Assembly (NCBI GenBank): GCA_963557075.1
Contig: CAUWDA010000039.1
Span: forward strand, 1-18,717
Reading direction: 5' to 3'
Origin: Flavonifractor sp963557075
Lineage (GTDB): Bacteria > Bacillota > Clostridia > Oscillospirales > Oscillospiraceae
Length of the DNA: 18,717 nucleotides
The translations under genes and the position numbers were made by a program. Under the pieces are notes generated by a model. That model saw only the letters and a program-made list of their open reading frames with translations, had not been told where the DNA came from and ran no database searches. This document shows positions 7,212 through 13,300 of the stretch, one piece after another; the stretch's first letter is position 1; each line of letters starts with the position of its first letter.

Positions 7212-8510
7212 TTAATCTGTCATCTGAGCGTAGGGGTAGATCCGCTTCATGACCTCGTCGTTATAGTGCTCGTCCATGTAGACCTCCCAGGACTGGTCGG
7301 CGGGCAGACCGGCGGCTCTGTCGCTGTACCGGGTCAGCGCCAAGGCGCTGACTGCCATATTCACCGCCATAAAGACCAGCAGGATCCACACGACCACTTT
7401 TCCCGGCCGGGGCGGGATCTTTGCTATCCAGCGGGCCAAAATGGGGTAGAGTCCCTTGAACCAGGCCACGGCGGCAAAGCCCCAGAAGAAGCAGTACAGC
7501 AGGTTGATCCGTCCCCCCAGGTTAAAGGGGATGGCGCTGTAGTCCCAGAATACAGTGCCGAACACCAGCTCGGTAAAGACGCTGCACAGATACTCGTACA
7601 GGCCGCCCAGCAGAGTGCCCGTCACGAAGAAAAAGCTGGTGGAGCGGTCCCGGTAGCGGTAGAGCAGCAGGGTGGCCGCCGCCAGGGCCAGGCCCCATAC
7701 GATGCTGAAGGGGCCCCACACCACGCTGCTGCGGCTCATCCACCAGCCCAGCCGCACCCGGCAGAACACCATCTCGGTCAGATCGCCACATACACCGCCG
7801 ATGAGAAAGAGGAGCATGATACTGTAGAAGCTGCTTCCTCTGGCAAACGGGTTGGCAATCTTTTCCCCTGACGGATGAGAAAACTGCGCTTTTGGATAGG
7901 TACGCTGGATGCGCCCCTCTGTGTGGCGGAGGATCCACTCACCCATCCGAATGGACAGGGCGGCCAGGCGGTTGTTCACCGCCTCCACCGGGGGAAGCTT
8001 AGCCCGGGTCCCCGCCAGAGTAAGGGCGGTGCCAAGGCCGTCCACCAGCACCAGGGCCAGCAGCACCCACACCAGTACATGGCCCACCAGCGGGGGCAGC
8101 AGCTGGTACAGGGCCGTCAGCAGGGGACTGACCCACTGCACAGCGACCAGACCCAGCAGACCCCACACCACGGAGGCCTCCACGCAGACGTGGCCGTCCA
8201 GATGAAAGCGGCGGTTGCTGTAATCCCACCAGCGGGTGCCGGTGGTCTTTTCCAGCAGATGGCCGGCGGTCCACTCCACTACGGTGGCCCCCACAGCACA
8301 CCCCAGGAAGAGGAAAAACCACCTGCCCCGCAGCTCCCACAGGCCCCAGGTCAGGATCGCGCCTGTCAGGCCGTAGGACAGGCACAGCGGACCGAACAAA
8401 ACACTGCGGTCCACATACTTGCGCTGCCGCAGCGCCGAAAATACGGTCTCCAGCAGCCAGCCCAGCAGACCATAACAGAAAAAGAGCCAGAACAGGGTAT
8501 AGATCGTCAA
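7212..8510 (-). CDS. Tandem CmpB-like (putative ABC transporter permease) membrane protein
   Basis: Polytopic membrane protein of the PF06541-like family, named putative ABC transporter type IV or CmpB; its function is not established. The start is TTG at 8510, supported by GGAGGG seven bases upstream; no ATG fits better. The 432 residues contain two copies of the domain. Copy 1 (about 9-125) has GWLLETV, SVLFGPL and WWDYSNRRFHLDGHVCVEA. Copy 2 (about 231-350) has GDLTEMVF, SSVVWGPF and FWDYSAIPFNLGGRINLLY. Both share the E-x-x-F, GP and WDYS...F-L-G pattern, so the gene arose by internal duplication. A further hydrophobic segment (370-393) precedes a short polar tail. It is divergent from the acetyltransferase and has its own promoter. 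No ATP-binding subunit gene is nearby, so a transporter role is unproven. Confidence 0.8.
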   Translation of the reverse strand: MTIYTLFWLFFCYGLLGWLLETVFSALRQRKYVDRSVLFGPLCLSYGLTGAILTWGLWELRGRWFFLFLGCAVGATVVEWTAGHLLEKTTGTRWWDYSNRRFHLDGHVCVEASVVWGLLGLVAVQWVSPLLTALYQLLPPLVGHVLVWVLLALVLVDGLGTALTLAGTRAKLPPVEAVNNRLAALSIRMGEWILRHTEGRIQRTYPKAQFSHPSGEKIANPFARGSSFYSIMLLFLIGGVCGDLTEMVFCRVRLGWWMSRSSVVWGPFSIVWGLALAAATLLLYRYRDRSTSFFFVTGTLLGGLYEYLCSVFTELVFGTVFWDYSAIPFNLGGRINLLYCFFWGFAAVAWFKGLYPILARWIAKIPPRPGKVVVWILLVFMAVNMAVSALALTRYSDRAAGLPADQSWEVYMDEHYNDEVMKRIYPYAQMTD

Positions 8511-8546
8511 AGACGATCCCTCCTTCGCAAAAAGAATGTAATCAGT

Positions 8547-8575
8547 ATCTTACCTGATTTCAGCGTTGATTTCAA
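8547..8575 (-). promoter_or_regulatory. Promoter of the CmpB-like gene
   Basis: On the minus strand TTGAAA (8570-8575) is followed after 17 bases by TAAGAT (8547-8552), a good vegetative-type promoter about 37 bases from the TTG start. No equally good promoter is visible for the divergent acetyltransferase. Confidence 0.6.
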
Positions 8576-8614
8576 CGGGAATTTGACAGCCCCCAGGGGC
8601 GGAAAGGAGCCTTT

Positions 8615-9178
8615 ATGACAGAATTTGAGAAAATGATCTCCGGCCTGCCGTACAACGCCGAGGTCCCGGACCTGCGGGCCATGCGGCAGCGGGCGGCCCG
8701 GCTGTGCCACCGGCTGGAGGGCTTGGACCCCGCAGAGGAGGAGGAGCGGCTGTCCCTGCTGAAGGAGCTGCTGGGCAGGACGGGGGAAACGCTCACCATC
8801 AACCACGGCTTCAAGTGTGACTACGGCTCCAACATCACGGCGGGGGAGCAGTTCTATGCCAACTATAACCTGGTGGTGCTGGACTGCGCCCCGGTGGTCT
8901 TTGGGGACAACGTGTTTATCGCCCCCAACTGCGGGTTCTATACTGCCGGCCACCCCCTGGACTACCCCACCCGCAACAGCGGGGTGGAATTTGCAAAGGC
9001 CATCACCGTGGGGGACAATGTGTGGATCGGCGGCGGTGTGACGGTGCTGCCCGGCGTGACCATCGGCAGCGGGGCCGTAATCGGAGCCGGCAGCGTGGTC
9101 GCCCATGACATCCCCGCCAACGTGGTGGCGGTGGGAAATCCCTGCAAGGTGATCCGCACCATTAAGCAGCATCCGTAA
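8615..9178 (+). CDS. Hexapeptide-repeat sugar O-acetyltransferase (Maa/LacA/NodL family)
   Basis: Acetyl-CoA-dependent acetyltransferase with a left-handed beta-helix fold, expected to be a cytoplasmic trimer acetylating maltose, glucose or another sugar; the acceptor cannot be deduced. The 187 residues start with the Maa-type N-terminal helix region (EFEKMISGLPYNAEVPDL, 3-20). They continue through TINHGFKCDYGSNI (61-74) and YTAGHPLD (109-116), whose His113 is the likely catalytic base. The hexapeptide coils are at 130-175, including VGDNVWIGGGVTVLPGVTIG, and the protein ends GNPCKVIRTIKQHP. Length and motifs are those of a complete enzyme. AAAGGAGC lies eight bases before the ATG. It stands alone and is closed by the terminator at 9236-9267. 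Confidence 0.9.
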   Translation: MTEFEKMISGLPYNAEVPDLRAMRQRAARLCHRLEGLDPAEEEERLSLLKELLGRTGETLTINHGFKCDYGSNITAGEQFYANYNLVVLDCAPVVFGDNVFIAPNCGFYTAGHPLDYPTRNSGVEFAKAITVGDNVWIGGGVTVLPGVTIGSGAVIGAGSVVAHDIPANVVAVGNPCKVIRTIKQHP

Positions 9179-9186
9179 AGACAAAA

Positions 9187-9371
9187 GGGCCTGTTGCAAC
9201 ATGCGCAAACCGCACAAAAGACCTGTCATTCCGAGAAAAATGGCCGCCCGGTGGGCGGCCATTTTTTGTGGGGATCCGTCTCAATTTGCTGAGAAAACGG
9301 ATTGCCACGCCAGCGTGCCCGCTGGCTCGCAATGACAGACTTGTGCAGACTAGCAAGTTTGCAACAGGCCC
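9187..9371. mobile_element. MITE-like 185-bp inverted-repeat element
   Basis: The arms 9187-9235 and 9326-9371 are inverted copies. The outer 13 bases (GGGCCTGTTGCAA) match exactly, and CTGTCATT-CGAG near the inner ends matches with one change. Inside lie the terminator (9236-9267), a hairpin ATCCGT...ACGGAT (9274-9302), and the nested palindrome ATTGC...GCCAGCG/CGCTGGC...GCAAT (9301-9333). The TCATTGCGAG...GTGGCAATCC arrangement, read on the minus strand, resembles a palindromic repeat dispersed in many bacterial genomes (from memory). No transposase or clear target duplication is seen. Confidence 0.65.
9236..9267. terminator. Bidirectional intrinsic terminator inside the inverted-repeat element
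   Basis: AAAAATGGCCGCCC (9236-9249), loop GGT, complement, and a run of six T to 9267. It ends the acetyltransferase transcript and could stop read-through from the jag side. It shares the TGGCCGCC stem with the terminator at 7125-7155. Confidence 0.88.
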
Positions 9372-9560
9372 GTTCAGTCTCGCAGGGTTCCGTCGTCCGC
9401 AGACGACGAAATAAAATGAAGCTCTCTTTTTCCGGGGGCATACGCCTCGGAACGGACACTTCTCATGAGGAATGGGGGACAATTTCGACAGAAATCAAAC
9501 CCCTTTCCTCATGCAGCCCCTGACGGGAAAGACCGGCAGGGTCTTTTTCGTCAAGTTCTT
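9372..9560. other. Hairpin-rich gap between the element and the end of jag
   Basis: No gene is seen. It holds a hairpin CGTCGTC/GACGACG near 9402, a nested stem ATGAGGAATGGGG (9465-9477) with CCCCTTTCCTCAT (9500-9512; 12 of 13 pairs) enclosing ATTTC/GAAAT (9482-9495), and a stem at 9522-9552 with GGCAG loop. The last could end the jag operon, but on the minus strand it lacks a T run and has two mismatches, so it is a poor terminator. Confidence 0.5.
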
Positions 9561-10331
9561 TTACCGGTGCTCGCCCCGGCTGTAGGCCACCACGGTCCGG
9601 CGGTTGGGCTCGGTACCGATGGAATAGGTGGTCACATCGGGAGTCTCCTGCAGGGCGGTGTGGATCACATGGCGCTCATAGGCGTTCATGGGCTCCAGCG
9701 TCACGTTCCGGCGGTACTTGACCACCTTGCCCGCAACCTTGTGGGCCAGACGGATGAGGGATTCCTCCCGCTTGGCCCGGTAGCCCTCGGCGTCCACGTG
9801 GATGCGCACCCGCTTGGACTGGCCGTGGTTGACGGCGTAGCCGGTGAGCTGCTGGATCGCGTCCAGGGTCTCGCCCCGGCGGCCGATGAGACCGCCCAGG
9901 TCCTGACCCACCAGCTCCACCTGATAGGTGCCGTTCTCGTCCACCTTGATCACCGGCTCGGCCTTGGCGCCCATGTGGGCCAGCAGGCCGGTGAGGAAGG
10001 AATTGATCTGCTCCGCCTTCTCTCCCTGAGCGGGGACGGCGGCGGGCTGGGCCGCGGGGGCCTCAGCCTCCGGAGCGGGGACCTCAACCTTCACAGTCTC
10101 CGGGACGGGAGCGGCGGGGACCTCCTCCACAGGGGCGGGGGTCTCCGGCTCGTCAGGAGCCTCATAGGTCACTTTTACTTTTGCGGGACAGCTGCCGATC
10201 CCCAGGAAGCCGGACTTGGCCCGCTCCAGGATCTCCACAGATACCTCGTCCCGATCCATGCCCAGCTTCTGCAAGGCGGCCTCAATAGCGGCCTCCTCGC
10301 TTTTGCCGGTGCTCTCGATCCATTTCAGCAT
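9561..10331 (-). CDS. jag: RNA-binding protein Jag/KhpB (SpoIIIJ-associated)
   Basis: RNA-binding protein made with YidC in most Firmicutes; in streptococci KhpB partners KhpA and influences cell elongation and division. The 256 residues show the expected three parts. The Jag N-terminal domain (1-55) contains AKSGFLGIG. A flexible linker rich in Pro, Ala, Glu and Val follows (57-105). A KH-type domain carries GGLIGRRGETLDAIQ (146-160), and a C-terminal R3H domain (about 185-256) contains NAYERHVIH with Arg220 and His224. The ATG at 10331 is preceded by GGAGAG. It lies 36 bases behind yidC, last in the operon. In many relatives mnmE and mnmG follow; here the operon ends and mnmG is elsewhere, in the opposite direction. 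Confidence 0.95.
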   Translation of the reverse strand: MLKWIESTGKSEEAAIEAALQKLGMDRDEVSVEILERAKSGFLGIGSCPAKVKVTYEAPDEPETPAPVEEVPAAPVPETVKVEVPAPEAEAPAAQPAAVPAQGEKAEQINSFLTGLLAHMGAKAEPVIKVDENGTYQVELVGQDLGGLIGRRGETLDAIQQLTGYAVNHGQSKRVRIHVDAEGYRAKREESLIRLAHKVAGKVVKYRRNVTLEPMNAYERHVIHTALQETPDVTTYSIGTEPNRRTVVAYSRGEHR

Positions 10332-10367
10332 AGGATATCTCTCCTTAATGAATCCACGGCAGCGCCG

Positions 10368-11678
10368 TTATTCCTTGGTCTCGCCTTCCGCAGCGGGGGC
10401 GGAATCGGAGGGCTTGATATCAACAGCGGTCTCCGGCAGGGAGGGCTTCTCCTCCTCCGCAGAGGCGGCGTGATCGGGCTTTCTGGAAGCAAAGATGGGC
10501 TCCTCGCCGGGGTAGCAGGTGGGTCCGTCCTCGCTGTAGCGGTAGGGGTCGTAGGCCCGGCCGCGGGCATACTGACGGATACCCACCCGGCTGTACTCCT
10601 TCACGATGCCGGGCACATCATCTTCATGCTTCTTCTCGGTCTTCTTTTTCTTGCCCTTGTTGAGCTTCTCTTCCTCGATGCGGCGGGCGCGCTCCTCGGC
10701 CTTGCGGCGGCGCTCCTCCTTCTCCTCTTCCTTCTCCTGCTGCTCACGCTCGGCCTGCTTGCGGGCGGCCTCCTCATAGTCCTTCTTGAGCAGCTTGCCG
10801 CAGATGAACTCCTGCAGCATGCTCAGCACGTTCTGGGCGATCCAGTACAGACACAGAGCGGCAGGCATGGAGAAGCCGATCCACAGGGAGATCAGGGGGG
10901 AGATGACCATCATGGTCTTCATGCTGGCATTGTTGCCCGCCTGAGCCGCCTGCTGGTTGATGGCGTTGGTCTTCATGGAGATGATGGAGTACAGCAGGCT
11001 GGAGCCGGCGGACACCACGGGCAGCAGGAACAGGGCCAGACCGCCCTCCACCGCCCAGAATTTCAAGGCGGGGACGCGGGCCAGATCCACGACGCCCAGG
11101 AAATCAAAGTTCAGAGAGAACACCCGGCTGCCCAGCTCGCCCACAGCGGCCTTGACGGCGTCCAGGTTCTCAGGGGTGATCAGAGAGGCCAGGTAGAGCT
11201 GGTTATAGCCGGCGTTGGAGAAGGTCTCAGCGGCCTCCCGGATCCAGCCGTTGGAGATGGCCACAGAGTTCCAGTTCACCACCTGGGCGATCTGGTTGAG
11301 TACTTCTCCGCTGTTGATGCCCATCATGTACTTGATGGGCTGACGGATGATGGCGTACAGGGGGAGCAGGATGAGCAGGGGGAGGAAGGACCACAGGCAG
11401 CCGCCCATGGGGTTGACCTTTTCCCGCTCATAGAGCTTCTGGACCTCCAGGTTATAGCGCTGGGGGTTGTTCCCGTACTGCTTCTGAAGCTTCTGCATCT
11501 TGCCCTGGAGCATGTTCATCTGGATCATGCTCCGCTTGCCCTTCAGGGCAAAGGGGAAGAGGATGAGCTTGACGATAACTGCGAATATGATCAGTGCGAT
11601 CCCGTAGCTGTCGAAGATGTTATAGAAAAACGTCAGCAGCCACACAAAGGGGGAGAGGATGATCTGTGCAAAATCCAT
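10368..11678 (-). CDS. yidC: Membrane protein insertase YidC/OxaA with long charged C-terminal tail
   Basis: Insertase that places proteins in the cytoplasmic membrane, alone or with SecYEG. The 436-residue product has a first hydrophobic helix (about 26-43) ending LILFPFALKGKRS, a helical-hairpin cytoplasmic loop (MLQGKMQKLQKQYGNNPQRY, 56-75), a second helix (96-112), an outer loop of about 95 residues, and further helices near 212-233, 255-270 and 271-291. Lys37 occupies the position of the arginine usual in the substrate groove of Bacillus YidC homologues. There is no signal peptide or lipobox at the N terminus, unlike Bacillus SpoIIIJ. The tail from about 298 is highly charged and probably coiled coil to 350, then low-complexity; such basic tails can contact ribosomes. 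GGAGG precedes the ATG. Confidence 0.94.
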   Translation of the reverse strand: MDFAQIILSPFVWLLTFFYNIFDSYGIALIIFAVIVKLILFPFALKGKRSMIQMNMLQGKMQKLQKQYGNNPQRYNLEVQKLYEREKVNPMGGCLWSFLPLLILLPLYAIIRQPIKYMMGINSGEVLNQIAQVVNWNSVAISNGWIREAAETFSNAGYNQLYLASLITPENLDAVKAAVGELGSRVFSLNFDFLGVVDLARVPALKFWAVEGGLALFLLPVVSAGSSLLYSIISMKTNAINQQAAQAGNNASMKTMMVISPLISLWIGFSMPAALCLYWIAQNVLSMLQEFICGKLLKKDYEEAARKQAEREQQEKEEEKEERRRKAEERARRIEEEKLNKGKKKKTEKKHEDDVPGIVKEYSRVGIRQYARGRAYDPYRYSEDGPTCYPGEEPIFASRKPDHAASAEEEKPSLPETAVDIKPSDSAPAAEGETKE

Positions 11679-11708
11679 TTGCGCGCCTCCAAGTTCATTT
11701 TGGGTCCC

Positions 11709-11927
11709 TCAGGGGACCGGGTCGTACTCGATGGAAACCTGCTTATGGAACGGCTGACATTTCAAAATGCGGCGCAGGGCAAGAAAGCCCCCCTTGAGCG
11801 CACCGTATTTCTCCACCGCCTCCAGGGCATACTGGGAGCAGGGGGGGATAAAACGGCAGCAGGGGGGGCGGGCCGGAGATATCTTCTCCCGGTAGAACCG
11901 GATGAGAGCCAAAAGAAGGCGCTTCAA
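11709..11927 (-). CDS. yidD: Membrane protein insertion efficiency factor YidD
   Basis: Small membrane-associated protein that assists YidC-dependent insertion. The 72 residues carry the family pattern: an amphipathic N terminus (LLLALIRFYREKISPA), PPCCRFIPPCSQYALEAVEKYG with three conserved cysteines, and GFLALRRILKCQPF. The start is a TTG directly after the rnpA stop (TGATTG on the minus strand), with AGGAGGAGG about five bases before it inside rnpA, so translation is probably coupled. Length is typical (about 70-85). yidC follows 30 bases later. The order rpmH-rnpA-yidD-yidC-jag is the standard one. Confidence 0.94.
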   Translation of the reverse strand: MKRLLLALIRFYREKISPARPPCCRFIPPCSQYALEAVEKYGALKGGFLALRRILKCQPFHKQVSIEYDPVP

Positions 11928-12275
11928 TCAGGCCTCCTCCTTCCGGAGCAGGCCAAGCTTGTCCGCCAGAGAGAGCAGACTGCGCTCCACCTCCCGGTAC
12001 CGGCTGTGGCCGGCCCTCACCCGGGCCACCACCACCAGGTCGTACCCCGGCAGAAAGCGGTCCTCATGGATGCGGTAGGCCTCCCGGATCCGGCGGCGGG
12101 TGCGGTTGCGCACCACGGCGTTTCCCACCTTGACCCCTACCGTGAGCCCCAGACGGCTGCGGTTTGAGCCGTTCTTCCGGCAGTAGAGGGCAAGGCAGGG
12201 GTTGACCGCGCTTTTCCCTTTGTTGTAAAGGCGGCGGAACACGTGGTTTTGCTTCAGAGATACGGTGTGTTCCAC
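11928..12275 (-). CDS. rnpA: Ribonuclease P protein component
   Basis: Protein subunit of RNase P, which with the RNA subunit removes 5' leaders from pre-tRNAs. I place the start at the GTG at 12275 (115 residues), not at the ATG at 12299. An exact AGGAGG (12282-12287) lies six bases before the GTG, and the N terminus then reads MEHTVSLKQNHVFRRLYNKG, as in relatives. The upstream ATG would put that site inside the gene and has only a poor ribosome site of its own. The basic signature RNRTRRRIREAYR lies in the middle, as expected. It follows rpmH and abuts yidD. Confidence 0.94.
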   Translation of the reverse strand: MEHTVSLKQNHVFRRLYNKGKSAVNPCLALYCRKNGSNRSRLGLTVGVKVGNAVVRNRTRRRIREAYRIHEDRFLPGYDLVVVARVRAGHSRYREVERSLLSLADKLGLLRKEEA

Positions 12276-12281
12276 AGCGGT

Positions 12282-12287
12282 CCTCCT
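12282..12287 (-). promoter_or_regulatory. Ribosome binding site deciding the rnpA start
   Basis: AGGAGG on the minus strand, six bases before the GTG at 12275 and inside the longer open frame that begins at 12299. It supports the shorter RnpA. Confidence 0.75.
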
Positions 12288-12316
12288 CTCCAGGTCCATT
12301 CTTCCGTATGCTGCGC

Positions 12317-12346
12317 AGGGGCGGTGGGAAAAGCTCCCCCGCCCCT
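12317..12346 (-). promoter_or_regulatory. GC-rich hairpin between rpmH and rnpA
   Basis: AGGGGCGG and GGGA pair with TCCC and CCGCCCCT (12-bp stem, one bulged T, loop of five). No T run follows, so it is more likely a processing or mRNA-stability element that lets L34 and RnpA be made in different amounts than a true terminator. Role inferred from position. Confidence 0.5.
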
Positions 12347-12376
12347 ATGAAATGCCCTATTCCATTTGCGGACCCA

Positions 12377-12511
12377 TCAGTGGGTCAGACGGGCGCGGCC
12401 CTTCGCGCGGCGGCGGGCCAGGACCTTGCGGCCGTTGGCGGTACGCATACGCTTACGGAACCCGTGCTCCTTGGAGCGCTGGCGCTTCTTGGGCTGATAG
12501 GTACGAACCAT
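12377..12511 (-). CDS. rpmH: 50S ribosomal protein L34
   Basis: Small, very basic large-subunit ribosomal protein. The 44-codon frame encodes MVRTYQPKKRQRSKEHGFRK, continues RMRTANGRKVLARRRAKGRA and ends RLTH, the exact length and pattern of bacterial L34. A strong AGGAGGTG lies about seven bases before the ATG. It is first in the rpmH-rnpA-yidD-yidC-jag operon, divergent from dnaA as in most bacteria, and has a consensus promoter about 120 bases upstream. Confidence 0.97.
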   Translation of the reverse strand: MVRTYQPKKRQRSKEHGFRKRMRTANGRKVLARRRAKGRARLTH

Positions 12512-12539
12512 GTTGGGACACCTCCTGTACAAAAATCAA

Positions 12540-12576
12540 GCGGGTCGCCCCGCCCACCACAACAGCCTCTCGGCTG
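12540..12576 (-). promoter_or_regulatory. Two small hairpins in the rpmH leader
   Basis: GCGGG-TCGC-CCCGC (12540-12553) and CAGCC-TCTC-GGCTG (12563-12576) lie between the promoter and the ribosome site of rpmH. They could influence leader stability; no known riboswitch or L34-binding motif was recognised. Confidence 0.35.
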
Positions 12577-12630
12577 CGGTCGTCAAACAAAACTGCTTTA
12601 CACCATCTGGATTTAAACGATGCACATGGT

Positions 12631-12660
12631 ATTATAGCCTATTTCAAAATAGCATGTCAA
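12631..12660 (-). promoter_or_regulatory. Consensus promoter of the rpmH operon
   Basis: Read on the minus strand: TTGACA (12655-12660), 18 bases, TATAAT (12631-12636), both exact matches to the vegetative sigma factor consensus. It should drive rpmH-rnpA-yidD-yidC-jag with a leader of roughly 110 bases. Confidence 0.88.
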
Positions 12661-12830
12661 CCACTATTTTGGTTTCTTTTTTGGTTTTTTTATGCTCTGT
12701 GGGGAGGAATACCATATATTGTGTTCCGGAATAAGAAAAGCCCTATGAATTAGCCCTTTAACGGCAGCCAGGACGGACCAGTTGGGCCCCCGCCGCGCCT
12801 GAAACAGCCTGTTCCCCCTCTTCCGGACCG

Positions 12831-12839
12831 TGTGGACAA
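12831..12839 (-). promoter_or_regulatory. Near-consensus DnaA box (TGTGGACAA)
   Basis: Differs from TGTGGATAA at one position and lies 37 bases upstream of the dnaA -35 element, where it could serve autoregulation. Single site; binding inferred. Confidence 0.4.
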
Positions 12840-12875
12840 ACCGGTGGAAAAGTGTTTCTTTTTATTATTGTATCG

Positions 12876-12904
12876 TTGCTTTTCCACCGCTGATTTGCTA
12901 TAAT
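12876..12904 (+). promoter_or_regulatory. dnaA promoter
   Basis: TTGCTT (12876-12881), 17 bases, exact TATAAT (12899-12904). Transcription from here gives a leader of about 390 bases that would include the whole hairpin array before the dnaA start. Confidence 0.6.
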
Positions 12905-12937
12905 AATATCTACTGAATAAGCTGTAAATCAGTTTAT

Positions 12938-13268
12938 TTGCGCGGCAGCAGCCGCGCAATTCCATAAAGCGGCTCAGGGGGGCCCTTTTATGGAATTCAG
13001 ATATTGTTACAATGGGTATTTTCCTTGGAACGGCCTGCGTTCCAAGGAAAGGTGCAAGGATTTTGGGAACCGTTGTCCAAAATCCTTGCACCGGAACAAA
13101 GCCGAAAACCTTGAAAACCAAGGATTTCGGCTTTGTTCCATACGCATTATAATGATATGCGTTAAATTATCTGTACACCTGTCCGCGGCGGTACCGCACC
13201 AAGCAGGTCAAAGCTCAGATCTTGAAAGCAGCGGCTTTCAAGGTCTTGTTTTGCTGTACCTTCCGCGG
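12938..13268. repeat. Hairpin array in the dnaA leader
   Basis: Seven hairpins follow one another. H1 12938-12959: 9-bp stem, loop AGCA. H2 12958-12997: AATTCCATAAA stem, 11 bp. H3 13020-13050: 12-bp stem TTTCCTTGGAAC. H4 13051-13092: perfect 16-bp stem, 10-base loop. H5 13093-13139: 15-bp stem, then one A-A mismatch and 5 bp more. H6 13142-13162: ACGCAT/ATGCGT. H7 13183-13268: outer CCGCGG and GGTAC stems enclosing a 13-bp inner stem (13217-13246, one wobble pair). H3, H4 and H5 abut with no spare bases. The arms differ between hairpins, so this is not a direct-repeat array. Confidence 0.85.
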
Positions 13269-13300
13269 CCATCTATTCTGACAAAAGAGGTGGTCTTTCC

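Larger units (their letters stand above)
12512..13300. other. rpmH-dnaA divergent intergenic region
   Basis: A 789-bp stretch without a supportable gene. From the left it holds the rpmH leader and promoter, an AT-rich part with T runs (12660-12700), about 130 bases in which I see nothing specific, one near-consensus DnaA box (12831-12839), the dnaA promoter (12876-12904) and then a continuous hairpin array (12938-13268). In Bacillus part of the bipartite origin lies upstream of dnaA; here exact DnaA boxes are absent from this side. Confidence 0.8.

Noticed and set aside
8583..8588. TTGACA before the acetyltransferase
   Set aside because: No -10 element at the right distance; the ribosome site and start codon are already there.
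9522..9552. Strong terminator of the jag operon
   Set aside because: On the minus strand the stem has two mismatches and is not followed by a T run; kept only as a weak hairpin.
9465..12167. 900-residue open frame on the + strand
   Set aside because: It runs antisense through jag, yidC, yidD and rnpA, all of which have clear family motifs; its translation is low-complexity with no domain.
12317..12346. Intrinsic terminator between rpmH and rnpA
   Set aside because: The stem is strong, but there is no T run and the downstream genes need the rpmH promoter; more likely a processing or stability element.
13148..13153. Second TATAAT upstream of dnaA
   Set aside because: No -35 element at 16-18 bases, and it lies in the loop of a small hairpin.
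12938..13268. Possible CRISPR array or riboswitch upstream of dnaA
   Set aside because: There are no direct repeats of constant length, the hairpin arms are all different, and no known riboswitch core was recognised.
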